Source of the DNA: Leptidea sinapis
Taxonomy: Eukaryota > Arthropoda > Insecta > Lepidoptera > Pieridae
Reading direction: 5' to 3'
Assembly: GCF_905404315.1 (NCBI RefSeq)
Contig: NC_066267.1
Span: forward strand, 6,648,501 to 6,712,500
DNA: 64,000 bases
Shown: positions 1 to 10,600 of the stretch, in pieces
Layout of the letters: the number at the start of each line of letters is the position of its first letter
Numbering within the stretch: position 1 is the stretch's first letter
The notes under the pieces: model-generated
What the model was told of the DNA's origin: nothing
What the model saw: the letters and a program-made list of their open reading frames with translations, nothing else
The model's database searches: none
Translations under genes and position numbers: made by a program

Positions 1-347
1 GAAGTGTTTCATACAATTCAGCGTTTTTCTAGTAAAACAACTACAACGTACTCTGTGGCACGCCACGGAAACATTAAATTTTCTTTGAATTTCACATGAT
101 GCGAGCGACTAATTCCTGTTTTTTGTTTTTTGTTGAGATGCTGACTTTGTGAAACTTATGTTCATATTTTACTGAGTTCGCTTTAGGTGGTTGATATTCA
201 GAGTTCCGTACTTATAAATAGATAAAAATATGGACGTTGAGTATGTATTGACATTCTAATAGAAAATAATATAAATGAACGGCAAATTTCAAAATCGCCG
301 TCCTAATAATTCAAAATATATATTTTTTTTTTGGAAAAGAAGGACAA
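1..347. other. Intron 4, unassigned AT-rich DNA
   Basis: Nothing recognisable. It lies inside the receptor transcription unit if the missing 3' exons are to the left. Confidence 0.4.
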
Positions 348-634
348 ACCAGTGGGAGGCTCCTTTGCACAGGATGCCGGCTATATTATGGGTACCACAA
401 CGGCGCCTAATTCTGTCGTGAAACAGTAATGTGTAAGCATTATTGTGTTTCGGTGTGAAGGTTGCCGCAGCTAGTGAAATTACTGGGGAAAATGACACTT
501 AACATCTTATGTCTCAAGGTGACGAGCGCAGTTGTAGTGCCTCTCAGATTTTTGGGTTTTTCTAGAATCAAGAGTGTATCAATTACCATCAGCTGAACGT
601 CCTGCTCGTCTCGTCCCCAATTCCCAAAAAATAA
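348..634 (+). mobile_element. SINE family 1, copy 1
   Basis: Begins ACCAGTGGGAGGCTCC and ends CTCGTCTCGTCCC plus an A-rich tail, near full length (about 290 bp) with a deletion late in the unit. Family 1 has no coding capacity. Its unit is a conserved ~290-bp body ending in TTTTCATAAAA, in both orientations across the window. I believe related repeats are abundant in Lepidoptera (Metulj-like SINEs), but this name is unverified. Confidence 0.75.
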
Positions 635-1405
635 ACGATTCTCTTGCCAGAATTTGACGAGTCAACATCTCCTGAGGATTGATTTGATCATTAATTGAAG
701 ACAATTATTAGCGGAATTAACATGCAAGGTAACACAAAAAATTTGGATTTATTATTATTATTAATTACTTTAAGGTAATTAAAAAAAAGACGAGTAATAC
801 AATATTAGTGTACTATCATTACTTCGGTCATTAATTATCTTTTAAATTGATTTCTTGTAAATCAAGATTTAACAAACATAGATTTACATGTTTTAGTTAA
901 TAATTTGAAGAACAATCAGATTTCAAATCAAGAAACTCTGTTAAGATATCAGAACTAATTACCCATGAAATTGCCGATAATCAATATTGACAAGTTTGGA
1001 GTTGGATCTTACAATTCAATTAACATTCACTCACTAAGCGATTGCATTAAGGATTACTTGTAACTGTTCATCTGCTAACCTCGTTTGACCTTTTCAATTC
1101 TTTTCACTTCTACAAAAAAGTTATGATTTGTGGCTTTCTTTTGATCAATTATGTACTATCAAAAAATTTAAACCGTGATTCACCTTAATGTAATTTTTAT
1201 TTCTAATGAACAATCAGGTAGAAATTCGCTTGAACATACATTTCCTACGTAACCGTTATCATTTTATGAGACACTGACAGGTCATCAATTGTCATACAAT
1301 CTTTTTCGAATATAAAACTATTTTTTTCATTATATCTTTGTCTTGAATCAATTTTGTTGATAGTACTAGTTGTTGCCCTCCAATGTCATCCACGTGGACG
1401 CTACC
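635..1405. other. Intron 4, unassigned AT-rich DNA
   Basis: AT-rich with no coding, RNA or repeat structure I can identify. Confidence 0.4.
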
Positions 1406-1774
1406 ATCATTATCATCATCAGCCTGAAGACGTCTACAGATGGAAAAAGACCTCCCCCAAAGATCGCCATGATGATCGGTCCTGCGCTGCCCTCATACAA
1501 CCTATTCCGGCGATCTTGACCAGATCGTTGGTCCATCTTGTGGGAGGCCTACCAACACTACATCTTGCGGTAGGTGGTCGCTGGTTGTGGTATCTGTCCA
1601 TCGAGTTATGTGCCCTGCCCACTGCCACTGCAGTTTCACAATCATTTGGGCTATGTAGGTAACTTTTGTTCTCCTACGGATCTCCTACTTCTGATTCTAA
1701 GGGAAACTCCGAGCATAGCATCTGAGATTTCTGAGCCGCCCATAGTTGGCGACCACGTCTGCGTTCCGTATGTC
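1406..1774 (-). mobile_element. RTE-clade LINE, 5'-truncated C-terminal fragment
   Basis: The minus strand encodes remnants of the RTE reverse-transcriptase C-terminus: SVGRPPTRWTNDLVKIAG, then MRAAQDRSSWRSLGE. This is the zinc-knuckle-free RTE tail known from family knowledge. It is broken by stops upstream. The 3' end runs into a short TGA-type repeat (read as CATCATCAT on the plus strand). The same family recurs at 15130 and 18946, always in this orientation. Confidence 0.75.
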
Positions 1775-2093
1775 ATCACACACGACGCTATAAGGGAGTA
1801 AAAATACCATGCCTGCATCCAGCGTAATAATATGTTACCATTGTTATCCTAACCTGTTGAAAACTCATGCCAAATTTGAACAAAACTATTCAATATGTTT
1901 TTGTTTCTCCCGGACATTATTACAGATAAACGAAGTAATAGATAAAAAATCTATAACAACGCGAGACGAGACAGAAGTGAGAACTTAAAGATATCTAAGT
2001 TGAACTACTTAATATTCTAATTGTTTAACTTGAGAAAAGCTTAGTGTATTACTTAAAATTGTATATCTTATATCTTTAAACGAGCAATTCTTG

Positions 2094-2440
2094 TATATAT
2101 ATATATATATATATAATCTGAATCTCGGAAACGGCTCCAACGATTTTCATAAAATTAAGTATACAGGGGATTTCGGGGGTGATAAATCGATCTAGCTAGG
2201 TTTCAATTTAAAAAAAATGGTTTTATTCATGTTTGAATGAGAAACAGCTACAATAACATTAGAATACAAAGGTAAATTTCGCCACTATATACAAGACTAT
2301 TATAGCTCAGATGGGACATTGGGTGATCCGGAAAGCAGAAGACCCCGGTTCGAATCCAGATGTCCTATTAGTTTTTTTTTTGTTCAAGTTTTGTACATTC
2401 TTAAAAATCCGAGCAAGGCTCGGTCGTCCGGATATTTAAC
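2094..2440 (+). mobile_element. Non-autonomous Helitron-like repeat with an embedded tRNA-like segment
   Basis: Begins with a (TA)n run and CTCGGAAACGGCTCCAACGA, and ends in a short hairpin CCGAGCAAGGCTCGG followed by TCGTCCGGATATT. In the middle are two motifs matching RNA polymerase III promoter boxes: TAGCTCAGATGG (A box, about 2303-2314) and GGTTCGAATCC (B box, 2347-2357). The D-arm/anticodon part is deleted, so no full tRNA folds. I recognise the flanking sequence as a common lepidopteran repeat; the class assignment is inference. Confidence 0.55.
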
Positions 2441-3560
2441 ATGATAATGTAAGGAAATGCTATTTAGTTATAAAATATTTTATTGAATCCTATAAAAGTA
2501 ACAATTAGTTAGAGTGAGAAAAGAGGAATATGCCTACCTCTGTCACATGCGTGAGAGAAACTGAAGCCAGAGAGACTAGCACCGTAACGCGTTACGTTAC
2601 GAACCTCTCATAAGAAGCTATCACTACAAAAGTACTTTTTTTTGGATTTGGTAATTTTTTACACAGAAAGCTTTTAAAAATATTTAATGTAAAGTTTATA
2701 TTTTGTTCCAATTTTATTATATGAGTATTATATTGTGTATGTATATAAGTGTTGTACATAATAATTTATTTAAATTGAAATGTCAATGAGGTTCTATACA
2801 CATATAAGGACATATCATTTGCAGCCTGATAACGGAACGGCAAAAGTGTGCTTGAAGACAATGTAAGCACACTTTCCCCACAGTCGCGTGTCAACTGTCA
2901 CTGTCCGAATCAGGTCTAAGTGGAACATAGGTAACCTAAATTCAATAAATGTTTTACATTTCTGCTAATCAAACCAGAATATTTGAAGCAACTGGAGTAA
3001 ATGCGGCAATGAATAGGTGTTATAACAGTCTCAGCTTATTTAGGTGTAATTTATGGCAAGTTCTATATTTTGGCTTTGTTTTAACACGACGTGAATTGTC
3101 TCTATGTATAGGACGTCATTGTGAAATACGAACAAGAACTTCTGAAATAAAAAAAAAATAATATAATTTTAAATATAAATAAATATATTTTTACATAAAA
3201 CATAGAATGAACGATACAATATTGGCACTGAAAAGCGTTTGTACAAAGATTCTCAAACGAAACATTTTTAAAGCACAAAATATGTTCTTTATCTGCTGTT
3301 GTTTGTAGTATTTTCAACACAGAAAAGTGCAAATGACAGTTGCTACTGTTAACGTCGGAGTCCTTTGTTAGTTGTTACGTGTAATGACGGGTGTCAACCC
3401 TTATTACTTTGTTTTTTTTTTTTGCAAATTAATAAAACAATAATGCTTTGGCCAGAATGTTTAAATTATAACCTGTTTTAAATTACATAATAAAGTACGA
3501 AAACGGGTTATTTTTTGCAATCTGGCTCATTTATAGTTGGTACTATAATAATATTGTTGG
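2441..3560. other. Intron 4, unassigned DNA with one perfect short hairpin
   Basis: Mostly AT-rich. It holds a perfect 11-bp inverted repeat (2843-2853 with 2865-2875; arm AAAGTGTGCTT, 11-base loop). No gene is seen. Confidence 0.4.
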
Positions 3561-3873
3561 TTTTTTTTTTATGAAAATAAGGGACGAGACGAGCAGGACG
3601 TCGATGGTAATTGATACGCCCGGCCCATGACAATGCAATGCCGCTTAGGATTATTCCAAAACCCAAAAATTCTGAGCTGCACTATAACTGCGTGCGTCAC
3701 CTTGAGACATAAGTTGTCAAGTCTCATTTGGCCAGAAATAATAAGTAAGCTAGTGCTACGGAGCCCTTCAAACCGAAATACAATAATGCTTACACATTAC
3801 TGCTTCACGGCAGAAATAGGCGCCGTTGTGGTACCCATAATCTAGCCGGCATCCTGTGCAAAGGACCTACCTA
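3561..3873 (-). mobile_element. SINE family 1, copy 2
   Basis: Near full-length copy in minus orientation, with the T-run (3561-3571) as its A tail. It is diverged in the middle (GCCGCTTAGGATTATTCC and neighbouring changes). Confidence 0.75.
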
Positions 3874-4254
3874 ACCCGATAGATGCTGATCTGTCAATAG
3901 AAAAGAAATATGACGTAAGAAATATAACGTAATATTCGGGAATAGTGTAGTCTAAAACCATCAGAAATGTGTGGTATTATTTAATTAGTGAAAAATAAAA
4001 GAAAATCGTATTCCTGTATGATCATCAGCCTTCAACTACCGTTCCTTGTTTATAGCAGTCAAGACGGTGAGGAAAGGGAAGTGTCGCAAGCAATGATATG
4101 GTTTAAAAGAGTCTAATATCTAACTTATTTAAAATAATAAGAATTAATATTGTATTTGTGTAATCAGTTTTTACATTACCGATTTAAAATTGTCAATTCT
4201 TAAAGGACAAATGATTTGAGTTTTCTTTAGTGTTAATTCCGCCATATTTGTCTT

Positions 4255-4312
4255 TAAACAATTCGACACGTGTTTCGCCTTTACACGAGGCATCCTCAGG
4301 ACGTGATGTCTC
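4255..4312 (-). ncRNA. Hammerhead-ribozyme-like motif, copy 1
   Basis: On the minus strand the order is CTGAGGA, a T, a stem-loop GCCT...AGGC, GAAA, then CACGTGTC. This matches hammerhead core elements CUGANGA / stem II / GAAA / NUH. Stem I can form between CACGTC before the core and GAATTG after the cleavage triplet, with two internal mismatches. Stem III is only the palindrome ACACGTGT, so activity might need a dimer. An extra U between CUGAGGA and stem II departs from the canonical core. Family knowledge: Penelope-like elements carry such ribozymes, but no Penelope coding sequence is seen here. Confidence 0.45.
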
Positions 4313-4759
4313 GCCAAAATGTGGCACGTGACTGGAATCATTTGTATAATTATGGATTTCCGCAAAGTAACGCCTACATCAAAAAATTTTTTAAAGTTTT
4401 AAAATGGATGTAGAATGTTATCCTATATTATATGTTACACAATTCCATATTATATTTTATGTATATATTTTTATTGTTTTTCAAAGAGCTTAGACAGCAT
4501 TTTCGTTGAAAGCTCTCAGACGCCTTATTATTTCCGACACCTCCAACAAATATCGATACCTAATTTAAACATTAATGTATACAAAAACTTAACAATTCAT
4601 ATCTTAACCTCACCTTCCTCGAAAACCACACTATCCAATGGTGAAAACAGCATTTACAATAGGCGCAAGTTTAAAAGCATACTTAAAAACACATAATTAT
4701 TGTTTATTTAATTGTATTAAAATGTTATAAATCATATGCTTTCGTGTTAAAACCTTTGA

Positions 4760-4806
4760 ACTCAACAGCTCCTGAAGATGCCTTGTGAAGAGGTAAAACA
4801 CATTTC
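4760..4806 (+). ncRNA. Hammerhead-like motif, degenerate copy
   Basis: Plus strand CTGAAGATGCC...GAGGTAAAACACA is the same motif as at 4255 and 37286, with GAAA mutated to TAAA and the ACGTGTC end lost. It is opposite in orientation to the copy 450 bp to the left, and presumably dead. Confidence 0.35.
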
Positions 4807-5265
4807 TATATGATTTATGGAAAAAATTTAAACAGTATTGCATTTTTTAACATTATTTTATTTTTTAGCATTTGAATTGAAATTTAAAATCGTCTATAAT
4901 ATTTATGAATTCAATGAGTTATAAATGAATTTGTAACGTATATTTTATTTTGAAAAATAATAATATTATTAATTTGTTCCCACTGGTAACTTAATACAAA
5001 TTATTTGTTTCGTTTGAGAATCAGTTCATCAATTCTAATTGTTTACCTGGAGTCTTGAAGCCATAGGTCTCTGGTGTCTATTGGTGGAAGTTCAGTGTCG
5101 GTCGAAGCTGCCGAATGTTGAGGAGTCCCACCACGAGGACTAAGGAATCGTCTCCACGTGCATCGCCGTTCTGCATCAATGATATAAACAATGTGAAGCT
5201 TCAGAAGGTGAAGAAAATTAATTTAAAGATAAAACAATATACGAAGCAGAATTTTTAATTAGTAT
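4807..5265. other. Intron 4, unassigned DNA
   Basis: AT-rich; a less AT-rich patch near 5050-5200 has no recognisable coding content. Confidence 0.35.
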
Positions 5266-5545
5266 CTTGTACACAAATAAAACTGATAATAAAATTTTAT
5301 GAACGATCCGGGACTCGAACCCGTGACCTCTCGCGTTCCGTGTGAGCGCTCTTTCCAACTGAACCAACCGTTCGAGAGATGTATCGCCGATAAATTGTGT
5401 ATGCTTTGTCCAACTCACAGGTTGTGGCTTCATCTACAGAATCTACTTTACAGTTGATAACCTGCTCAACTCCAATACTTTGAAAAATATTAGGAAATGA
5501 CTTGAGATGTCGCTCTTGCGACATCTTCATTCATCTTCATTTCTG
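5266..5545 (-). mobile_element. tRNA-like repeat (SINE family 2), copy 1
   Basis: Most complete copy. In minus orientation it starts with a perfect 8-bp hairpin (5506-5525, GATGTCGC/GCGACATC), then a ~150-bp body, then a tRNA-like part with A-box-like TTGGTTCAGTTGG and a perfect B box GGTTCGAGTCC (about 5308-5318). A T arm ACGGG-TTCGAGT-CCCGG follows, ending in ATCGTTCATAAAATTTT. The tRNA-like part lies near the 3' end, not at the 5' end as in ordinary tRNA SINEs. A functional tRNA is unlikely because of the embedding repeat. Confidence 0.65.
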
Positions 5546-6124
5546 GGATTAATTACACAAATAAAACAAAGTGAGTTATCACTTTAAAAACATAACAAAT
5601 TGTCAAGTATATTGTATTTTAAACATTAATTAGTTAGCGTTAGTGCTAATTACATTCTTCAAATGAGTATAGAAACACTCAAGTAATATTAAAATAAAAT
5701 TAGTTAAGAATAGTCTATTCAATTTAAATTTATTTTGTGACTCATATGTTCGAAGTAAATCCATCGAACAGCATTATATTACAAATATTGCTTAGTAGAT
5801 AATATTAATTAGTCATAACCATGTGTTGTCTTTAGTAAGGCAGTCCGCGAGTAACCATTGATCGGTCCGGTCCTAGTTACCATTAACCATTACAGGACTA
5901 GTCCGAGTAACCATTTTAACACAAATAGAACCATTAATTATAGTTATTTACCATGTGTCATAGATTAATTTAGTATCTTAAGTAAATAAATACTTTTGCC
6001 ATAAAACCAATACATATATATCTACCCCTAAGTGCACCCCTTTTCAAATATTTTATAAAAGCAAATATGGTTAAAGAAATAGTTAATTCAGAAAAACTAT
6101 TCTAACTGCTGTAAGACAAACAAT
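5546..6124. other. Intron 4, unassigned DNA with scraps of SINE family 2 tail
   Basis: 5555-5605 contains the tail sequence of the tRNA-like repeat (AAAACATAACAAATTGT) in partly opposite orientation; the rest is AT-rich with nothing identified. Confidence 0.35.
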
Positions 6125-6709
6125 TCTTCCATTACCGCATACGACAGCACTGGTGATGCCGTATACACGTGCCATGCAGGTCTCTCTCGGGAAATCGTCG
6201 ACCAGTGCCGGGTGAAACTTGTGTCTTCTATCCTTGAACCTTGTCCAACTTAACCCCCAGAAGACTCAAGTTTGCGCGTTTATCACTAAAAAAAACCCCA
6301 TTTGTCGTATCACCGCTCTTCGACAACACTTCCCTTAAAGCCTCGCCTAGTATCGGAATACTGGGTCTTGAAATCTCGAGCGATTTCCAATTTCGTGGCC
6401 ATCTGGAGGGCAAAGCCAAATTGGTTTCAAAGAAACTGGGCGTCATTAATCGAGCACGGCAATACTTCAAGCCGGCCCACATTCTAGCGCTCTACAAAGC
6501 GCAGGTCCGGCCACACATGGAGTATTGCTGTCATCTCTGGTCTGGCGCACCCCAGTATCAGCTCGATCCATTTGAGTTAGGGTGTAACGTAGAGCAGTTT
6601 GAATTGTCGGTGTCGGCTGGTGTTGCAAGAGATTGTGGGCGGCGGTGATCACTTAACAACAGGTGACCCGTACGCTCGTTTGTCCTTCTATTCCAAAAAA
6701 AAAAAATAC
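6125..6709 (+). mobile_element. Jockey/CR1-type LINE, deleted 3' copy (LINE C relative)
   Basis: Encodes pieces of a reverse-transcriptase C-terminus: ISSDFQFRGHLEGKAKL, KKLGVINRARQYFKPAHI and RPHMEYCCHLWSGAPQYQ. It is closely similar to the large element at 58290. A deletion joins APQYQLDPFE to GVARDCGRR, removing about 100 residues, and another removes sequence before 6241. The 3' end reads GATCACTTAACAACAGGTGA, then CGCTCGTTTGTCC and an A run (6697-6708). Confidence 0.75.
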
Positions 6710-6958
6710 ATAAACATAGACGGTGTTATTAAAAATAATTTATTAAAACATGGCTTAAACACGTGTTTTGTTAGACAGTGACCTAACAATAACCACGTCT
6801 AAAATGGAGTTTATCTTTCTCTATATATAAACACTGTTTAGCTTGTGTTTAACTAAAACGTCATTAAGCACAACATTAACTGAAGTGTACAGGAAGAAAT
6901 AAAGGAACAGAATCAATTTTTGACAGCTGACAGCTATCTGTCATCACATAATCTAATG

Positions 6959-7130
6959 GCCGTTTTCAATAACCTATCTATCCTTAGTTTAACTTTCTAG
7001 AGGTAGACAAATCTGTCCTTTTACGCTTACTTACATTTCAATAACCTATCGACATAAAGCATTGCAAGATCTTGTCATTAAACGGTGACAGCAATGTATC
7101 CGTAACTAGAGATACGTTATTGAAAACGGC
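6959..7130. mobile_element. Small MITE with 15-bp perfect terminal inverted repeats
   Basis: GCCGTTTTCAATAAC at 6959-6973 is the exact reverse complement of 7116-7130. The 172-bp element has no coding content. A clear target-site duplication is not visible, so the superfamily is undetermined. Confidence 0.65.
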
Positions 7131-8039
7131 AATAAATTTTCATTAAAAATTTGATCTATCCGTTAGACACACCTAAGACAAGCTTCGAAGTGTGTTTAAA
7201 AATAAGCGTGTCTAAAGATTGTTGAACGGTAAACCACAGAAAGACAGATTTGTAATAGAACTTTTTTAAGACAAGTGTTCAACACACGTTTAAACTTTTT
7301 TGTAGTAGTAGTATCACAAAGAATGTCTCACGTGATTAAATTGTAAATCTATAAAATATAAGACTAACCTAACTAAACCCATCCTTGGATTCACCATAAT
7401 TTGAAAAGTAATACCATCTTATACGGAAACACGACCCAATTTTAATCAGACTTCAATTCAACAATAAATTCCCTTATCAAACATTCGGAAAAATCCCTTC
7501 TGTATAATGAAATTCGGCTGGATCCCCTTCATTTAAATCATAATTATAATGAAGATTTTTGATGATCGTGTTCAAAAAAGTATTCGAGGCTTCTGTAAGA
7601 TCGCTTAAATCTAAATTAAGTTTTGCGAAGTCTTTGTAACACGGGGCAGAAATAATGAATCAGGTATTTATTTATTTTGTTTCATCTTACAAAAATGCGT
7701 TCTAGTTTTTCTTTAGCCTATATACCTACAGCCAAGGATCACAGACCAGGATAAACTAAAATTTATATTATTTATATACATTTCAAGAAGCGATCGTGCA
7801 CAGGCCTCCATAAAAACAGACATTCAAAAAATCATTACGTAGTTAACATTCGTTTTGTTAAATCTGTTTTGTAGAATAGGCGTCCCTCTCATTGAGAGTA
7901 ACATACTTATGTATAGTTTAAAATCTTATCTGGCAATCGAGACAAAGTATTATTAATTGTTGATATCGGGAAGTTGACGCAACTCCAATTAACCTTACAT
8001 CATTTGCAAACAAGTGGAAATTATCCAGGTTTTTGACCT
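7131..8039. other. Intron 4, unassigned AT-rich DNA
   Basis: No coding, RNA or repeat signal recognised. Confidence 0.4.
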
Positions 8040-8349
8040 TTTTTTCTATGAAAATAAGAGACGAGACGAGCAGGACGTTCAGCTGATGGTAATTGAAACA
8101 CTTACCATTACAAGGCAGCGCCGCTCAAGATTATTGAAAAACCCAAAAATTCTGAGCAGCACTACAACTGCGCTCGTCACATTGAGACATAAGATGTTAA
8201 GTCTCATTTGCACAGTAATTTCACTAGCTACGGCGCCCTTCAGACCGAAACACAGTGATGCTTTCACATTACTGCTTCACGGAAGAAATAGGCGCCATTA
8301 TGGTACCCATAATCTAGCCTGCATCCGGTGCAAAGGAGCTCCCACTGGT
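8040..8349 (-). mobile_element. SINE family 1, copy 3
   Basis: Full-length copy in minus orientation from the T-run to CTCCCACTGGT, with only scattered substitutions. Confidence 0.78.
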
Positions 8350-8989
8350 AAATGTTGTATTCGGGATTTAAAATATTTCTTCAAACTAAGTTTGAAAATA
8401 AATTTTAAAATATTTTCCCATAATTATAATATAGGTCATTATTATTTTTGTTTTATGGTCTCTGGGTTAGTCCTCGCTAATCTCATTAACTTCTTAACTA
8501 CTTTGAACGAGCTATTCATGCTTGAGGTATTTTTATTTTTGGTCGGGTTCCAAAATAAAGAGGATTTGTCAAATAACTTGAATTAATACGACAAAACTAA
8601 AAATTGAGATATAATTTTCTAAAATGTACGATATATTTTTGCAAGGACACTAATATAACTGAAATGTGATTGTAGAAATTCGTAAGTCATCTAGTAAAAC
8701 TGCTGAGGCGTGGCAAATGTTCAAAAGTCCCATTAATCTTTATTTTAAAGCCGTTTGCGAATCAAGTGAAGTTTAAGATGTCGTTTCCATTTGAAAATGG
8801 GGAACTGAACTTACAGTTTCAGCGTTTATTAAAACATATTGTCGATTAGCTTCAAATTATTTTAATAATACAAGAAGCTATTATATGACTTAATAATGAT
8901 ATTTATTCAAAACAAAACAATGCTTATTATTATATGATTAATTAGTTAGTATTATAGATATATAGAATATATATAGAAAGTGAATGAAG
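8350..8989. other. Intron 4, unassigned AT-rich DNA
   Basis: Nothing recognised. Confidence 0.4.
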
Positions 8990-9243
8990 TGAATAACGAA
9001 GTCACAATAACGAAGTGTATCAAGAAAAATGGCGGCATATCCGCGTTCGATACCTAGGCTGATTCCTTGTCTGGAATGGCTGCCAGAGCTTGAGTTTCCA
9101 GTCATATTAATATGTTTATATGCTACTTTGTACAATCTTCGTGCCTCTGGGTGCATTGGGCCAAAGATGTAAGACTCATTGAGACCAACACAGTATGAAA
9201 ACCCCGTTTTACTATGAACGACATGTCTGTACCATCGTTTCAC
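8990..9243 (-). mobile_element. LINE-type coding fragment with the 'SLAIQRGN' motif, copy 1
   Basis: The minus strand reads GPMHPEARRLYK, TGNSSSGSHSRQ, ISLGIERGYAAIFLDTL. It is a diverged form of a segment also at 22106 and 25480 (ISLAIQRGN.AS.LGT.PR). I recall this from reverse-transcriptase-like proteins of animal retroelements, where it is close to the C-terminus; the exact family is not identified. Confidence 0.5.
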
Positions 9244-10034
9244 TTAATAAATCAATGCATATGACGTAAATAATCTTTTGGATTACTTTGATTTCATATT
9301 TTTTTACCTTAAACGAAGCGTAACTAAACTAAAATACTAAGACACTGTCTGTCTGTCTGTCAATTCCTCTGTTTAATAGCGGATTATTATCAGCTGTCTA
9401 GCTAGTATCTCATAAAGCGCATTTGCTAAACAGCTAGAATTTTGAAGAGTAAATAACAAGCTAACAATATTTATCTATTTAGCATTTTGTAAATAGAATT
9501 TAAAGGACTTCCCTTTTTAGTTCGCAGTACCTGTGTTAGGGAAGACCTTTCTTTTCAACGGATAAGAATGCTTACATACCTATATAACAAAAACATAAAT
9601 ACTTAAATAAACTAATCTTAAGCATAAAATAAACTAACTAAAGATGGTTTCAATAATACTATACACTTGAAGGTAGTTTAATATCTGCGTGGCTCGCACT
9701 AAACTTGTAAACAATATACCTACATAAAAACACTTGTTGTCGTCTCAAGAATGCGCGATCACTGTTACTATGAACTATGGTAATTTGTAGTTTTACGAGT
9801 ATTTAGTTAACAGAAAAACGATCAAAATACGGTCTTTAGTAACAATAAGCTATAAAAAATAACAAGTTGAGTTTGAAATATCAAAAAAAAATAATTTCAT
9901 TTACGGAAGTATTAAAACAAACAAAAATAATTCAGCTGCATAATCTTAGCATAGATATTACTTTAGACTATTTTACTGTGTAAGATCTGTATAAAGATTT
10001 GGTAATGAGTGTGCATGATGTTAAGATACCAGTA
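9244..10034. other. Intron 4, unassigned DNA
   Basis: AT-rich, with a short GTCTGTCTGTCTGTC run near 9346-9360. No gene found; TM6/TM7 of the receptor were looked for here and not seen. Confidence 0.4.
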
Positions 10035-10323
10035 ACCAGTGGTAGGCTCCATTGCACAGGATGCCGGCTAGATTATGGGTACCACAATGGCGCCAATTCC
10101 TGCCGTGAAGCAGTAATGTATATTATTACGCGCCGTAGCTAGTGAAATTACTGGGCAAATGAGACTTAACAACTCATGTCTTAAGGTGACGAGCGCAGTT
10201 GTAGTGCCGCTCAGAATTTTTGGGTTTTTCAAAAATCCTGATCGGCACTGCATTGTAATGGGCACGCAATTACCATAAGCTGAACGTCCTGCTCGTCTTG
10301 TCCCTAATTTTCATAAAAAAAAT
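10035..10323 (+). mobile_element. SINE family 1, copy 4 (adjacent to receptor exon 4)
   Basis: Begins ACCAGTGGTAGGCTCC and ends TTTTCATAAAAAAAA. A short internal deletion removes the ACACAGTAATGC region. It lies in the receptor intron about 94 bp downstream (gene sense) of exon 4, antisense to the gene. Confidence 0.78.
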
Positions 10324-10416
10324 ATTAAGACACACGATTACGCCGGTAATTAAATGACCCCCAGGACTCAACAAACCCCAGGACAAACATGCAATAAATA
10401 CCCATTGGGAGCGCAC

Positions 10417-10600
10417 CAAGCCATCCAGCTGCCCATCCTTGGCCGAGACCCTTCCTCTGCCGTGCCAGGAGCTGCACCGTGAGAGCGTAGGTTAACAGCA
10501 TCACACCGAGGGGTATGTAGAACGATATAACAGACCCTATCGCCTTGTAAAGTGGATCTGGTATCTGACAGGAACCACCAATTAATACAGACTCTTCATT
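10417..10600 (-). CDS. 5-HT2B: 5-HT2B-like serotonin receptor, coding exon 4 (ECL2, TM5, start of ICL3)
   Basis: Starts in phase 0 at N187 after an acceptor ending CTCTTTGCAG. It encodes extracellular loop 2 with C197 (partner of C118), IPDPLYK, then TM5 with S209, S212, P216 (P5.50) and Y224 (Y5.58), and the start of intracellular loop 3 (LLARQRKGLGQGWAAGWL). The 3' edge is uncertain: a donor GTGCGC gives an end at 10417 and a weaker donor GTATTT would move it to 10402, both phase 1. TM6, TM7 and the C-terminal tail are absent from the 10.4 kb to the left and must lie outside the window. A SINE sits only about 94 bp inside the following intron. Confidence 0.85.

Noticed and set aside
2301..2360. 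A functional tRNA gene
   Set aside because: A and B boxes are present, but the anticodon arm is deleted and the acceptor ends do not pair.
4415..4696. A 93-residue open frame between the hammerhead-like motifs
   Set aside because: AT-rich, low-complexity translation with no recognisable motif; likely chance.
8014..8586. A 190-residue open frame
   Set aside because: Its middle is a translation of SINE family 1 and the rest is flanking AT-rich DNA.
1..10324. Receptor TM6/TM7 exons left of exon 4
   Set aside because: No minus-strand segment with the CWLPFF or NPxxY motifs was seen; the exons must be outside the window.
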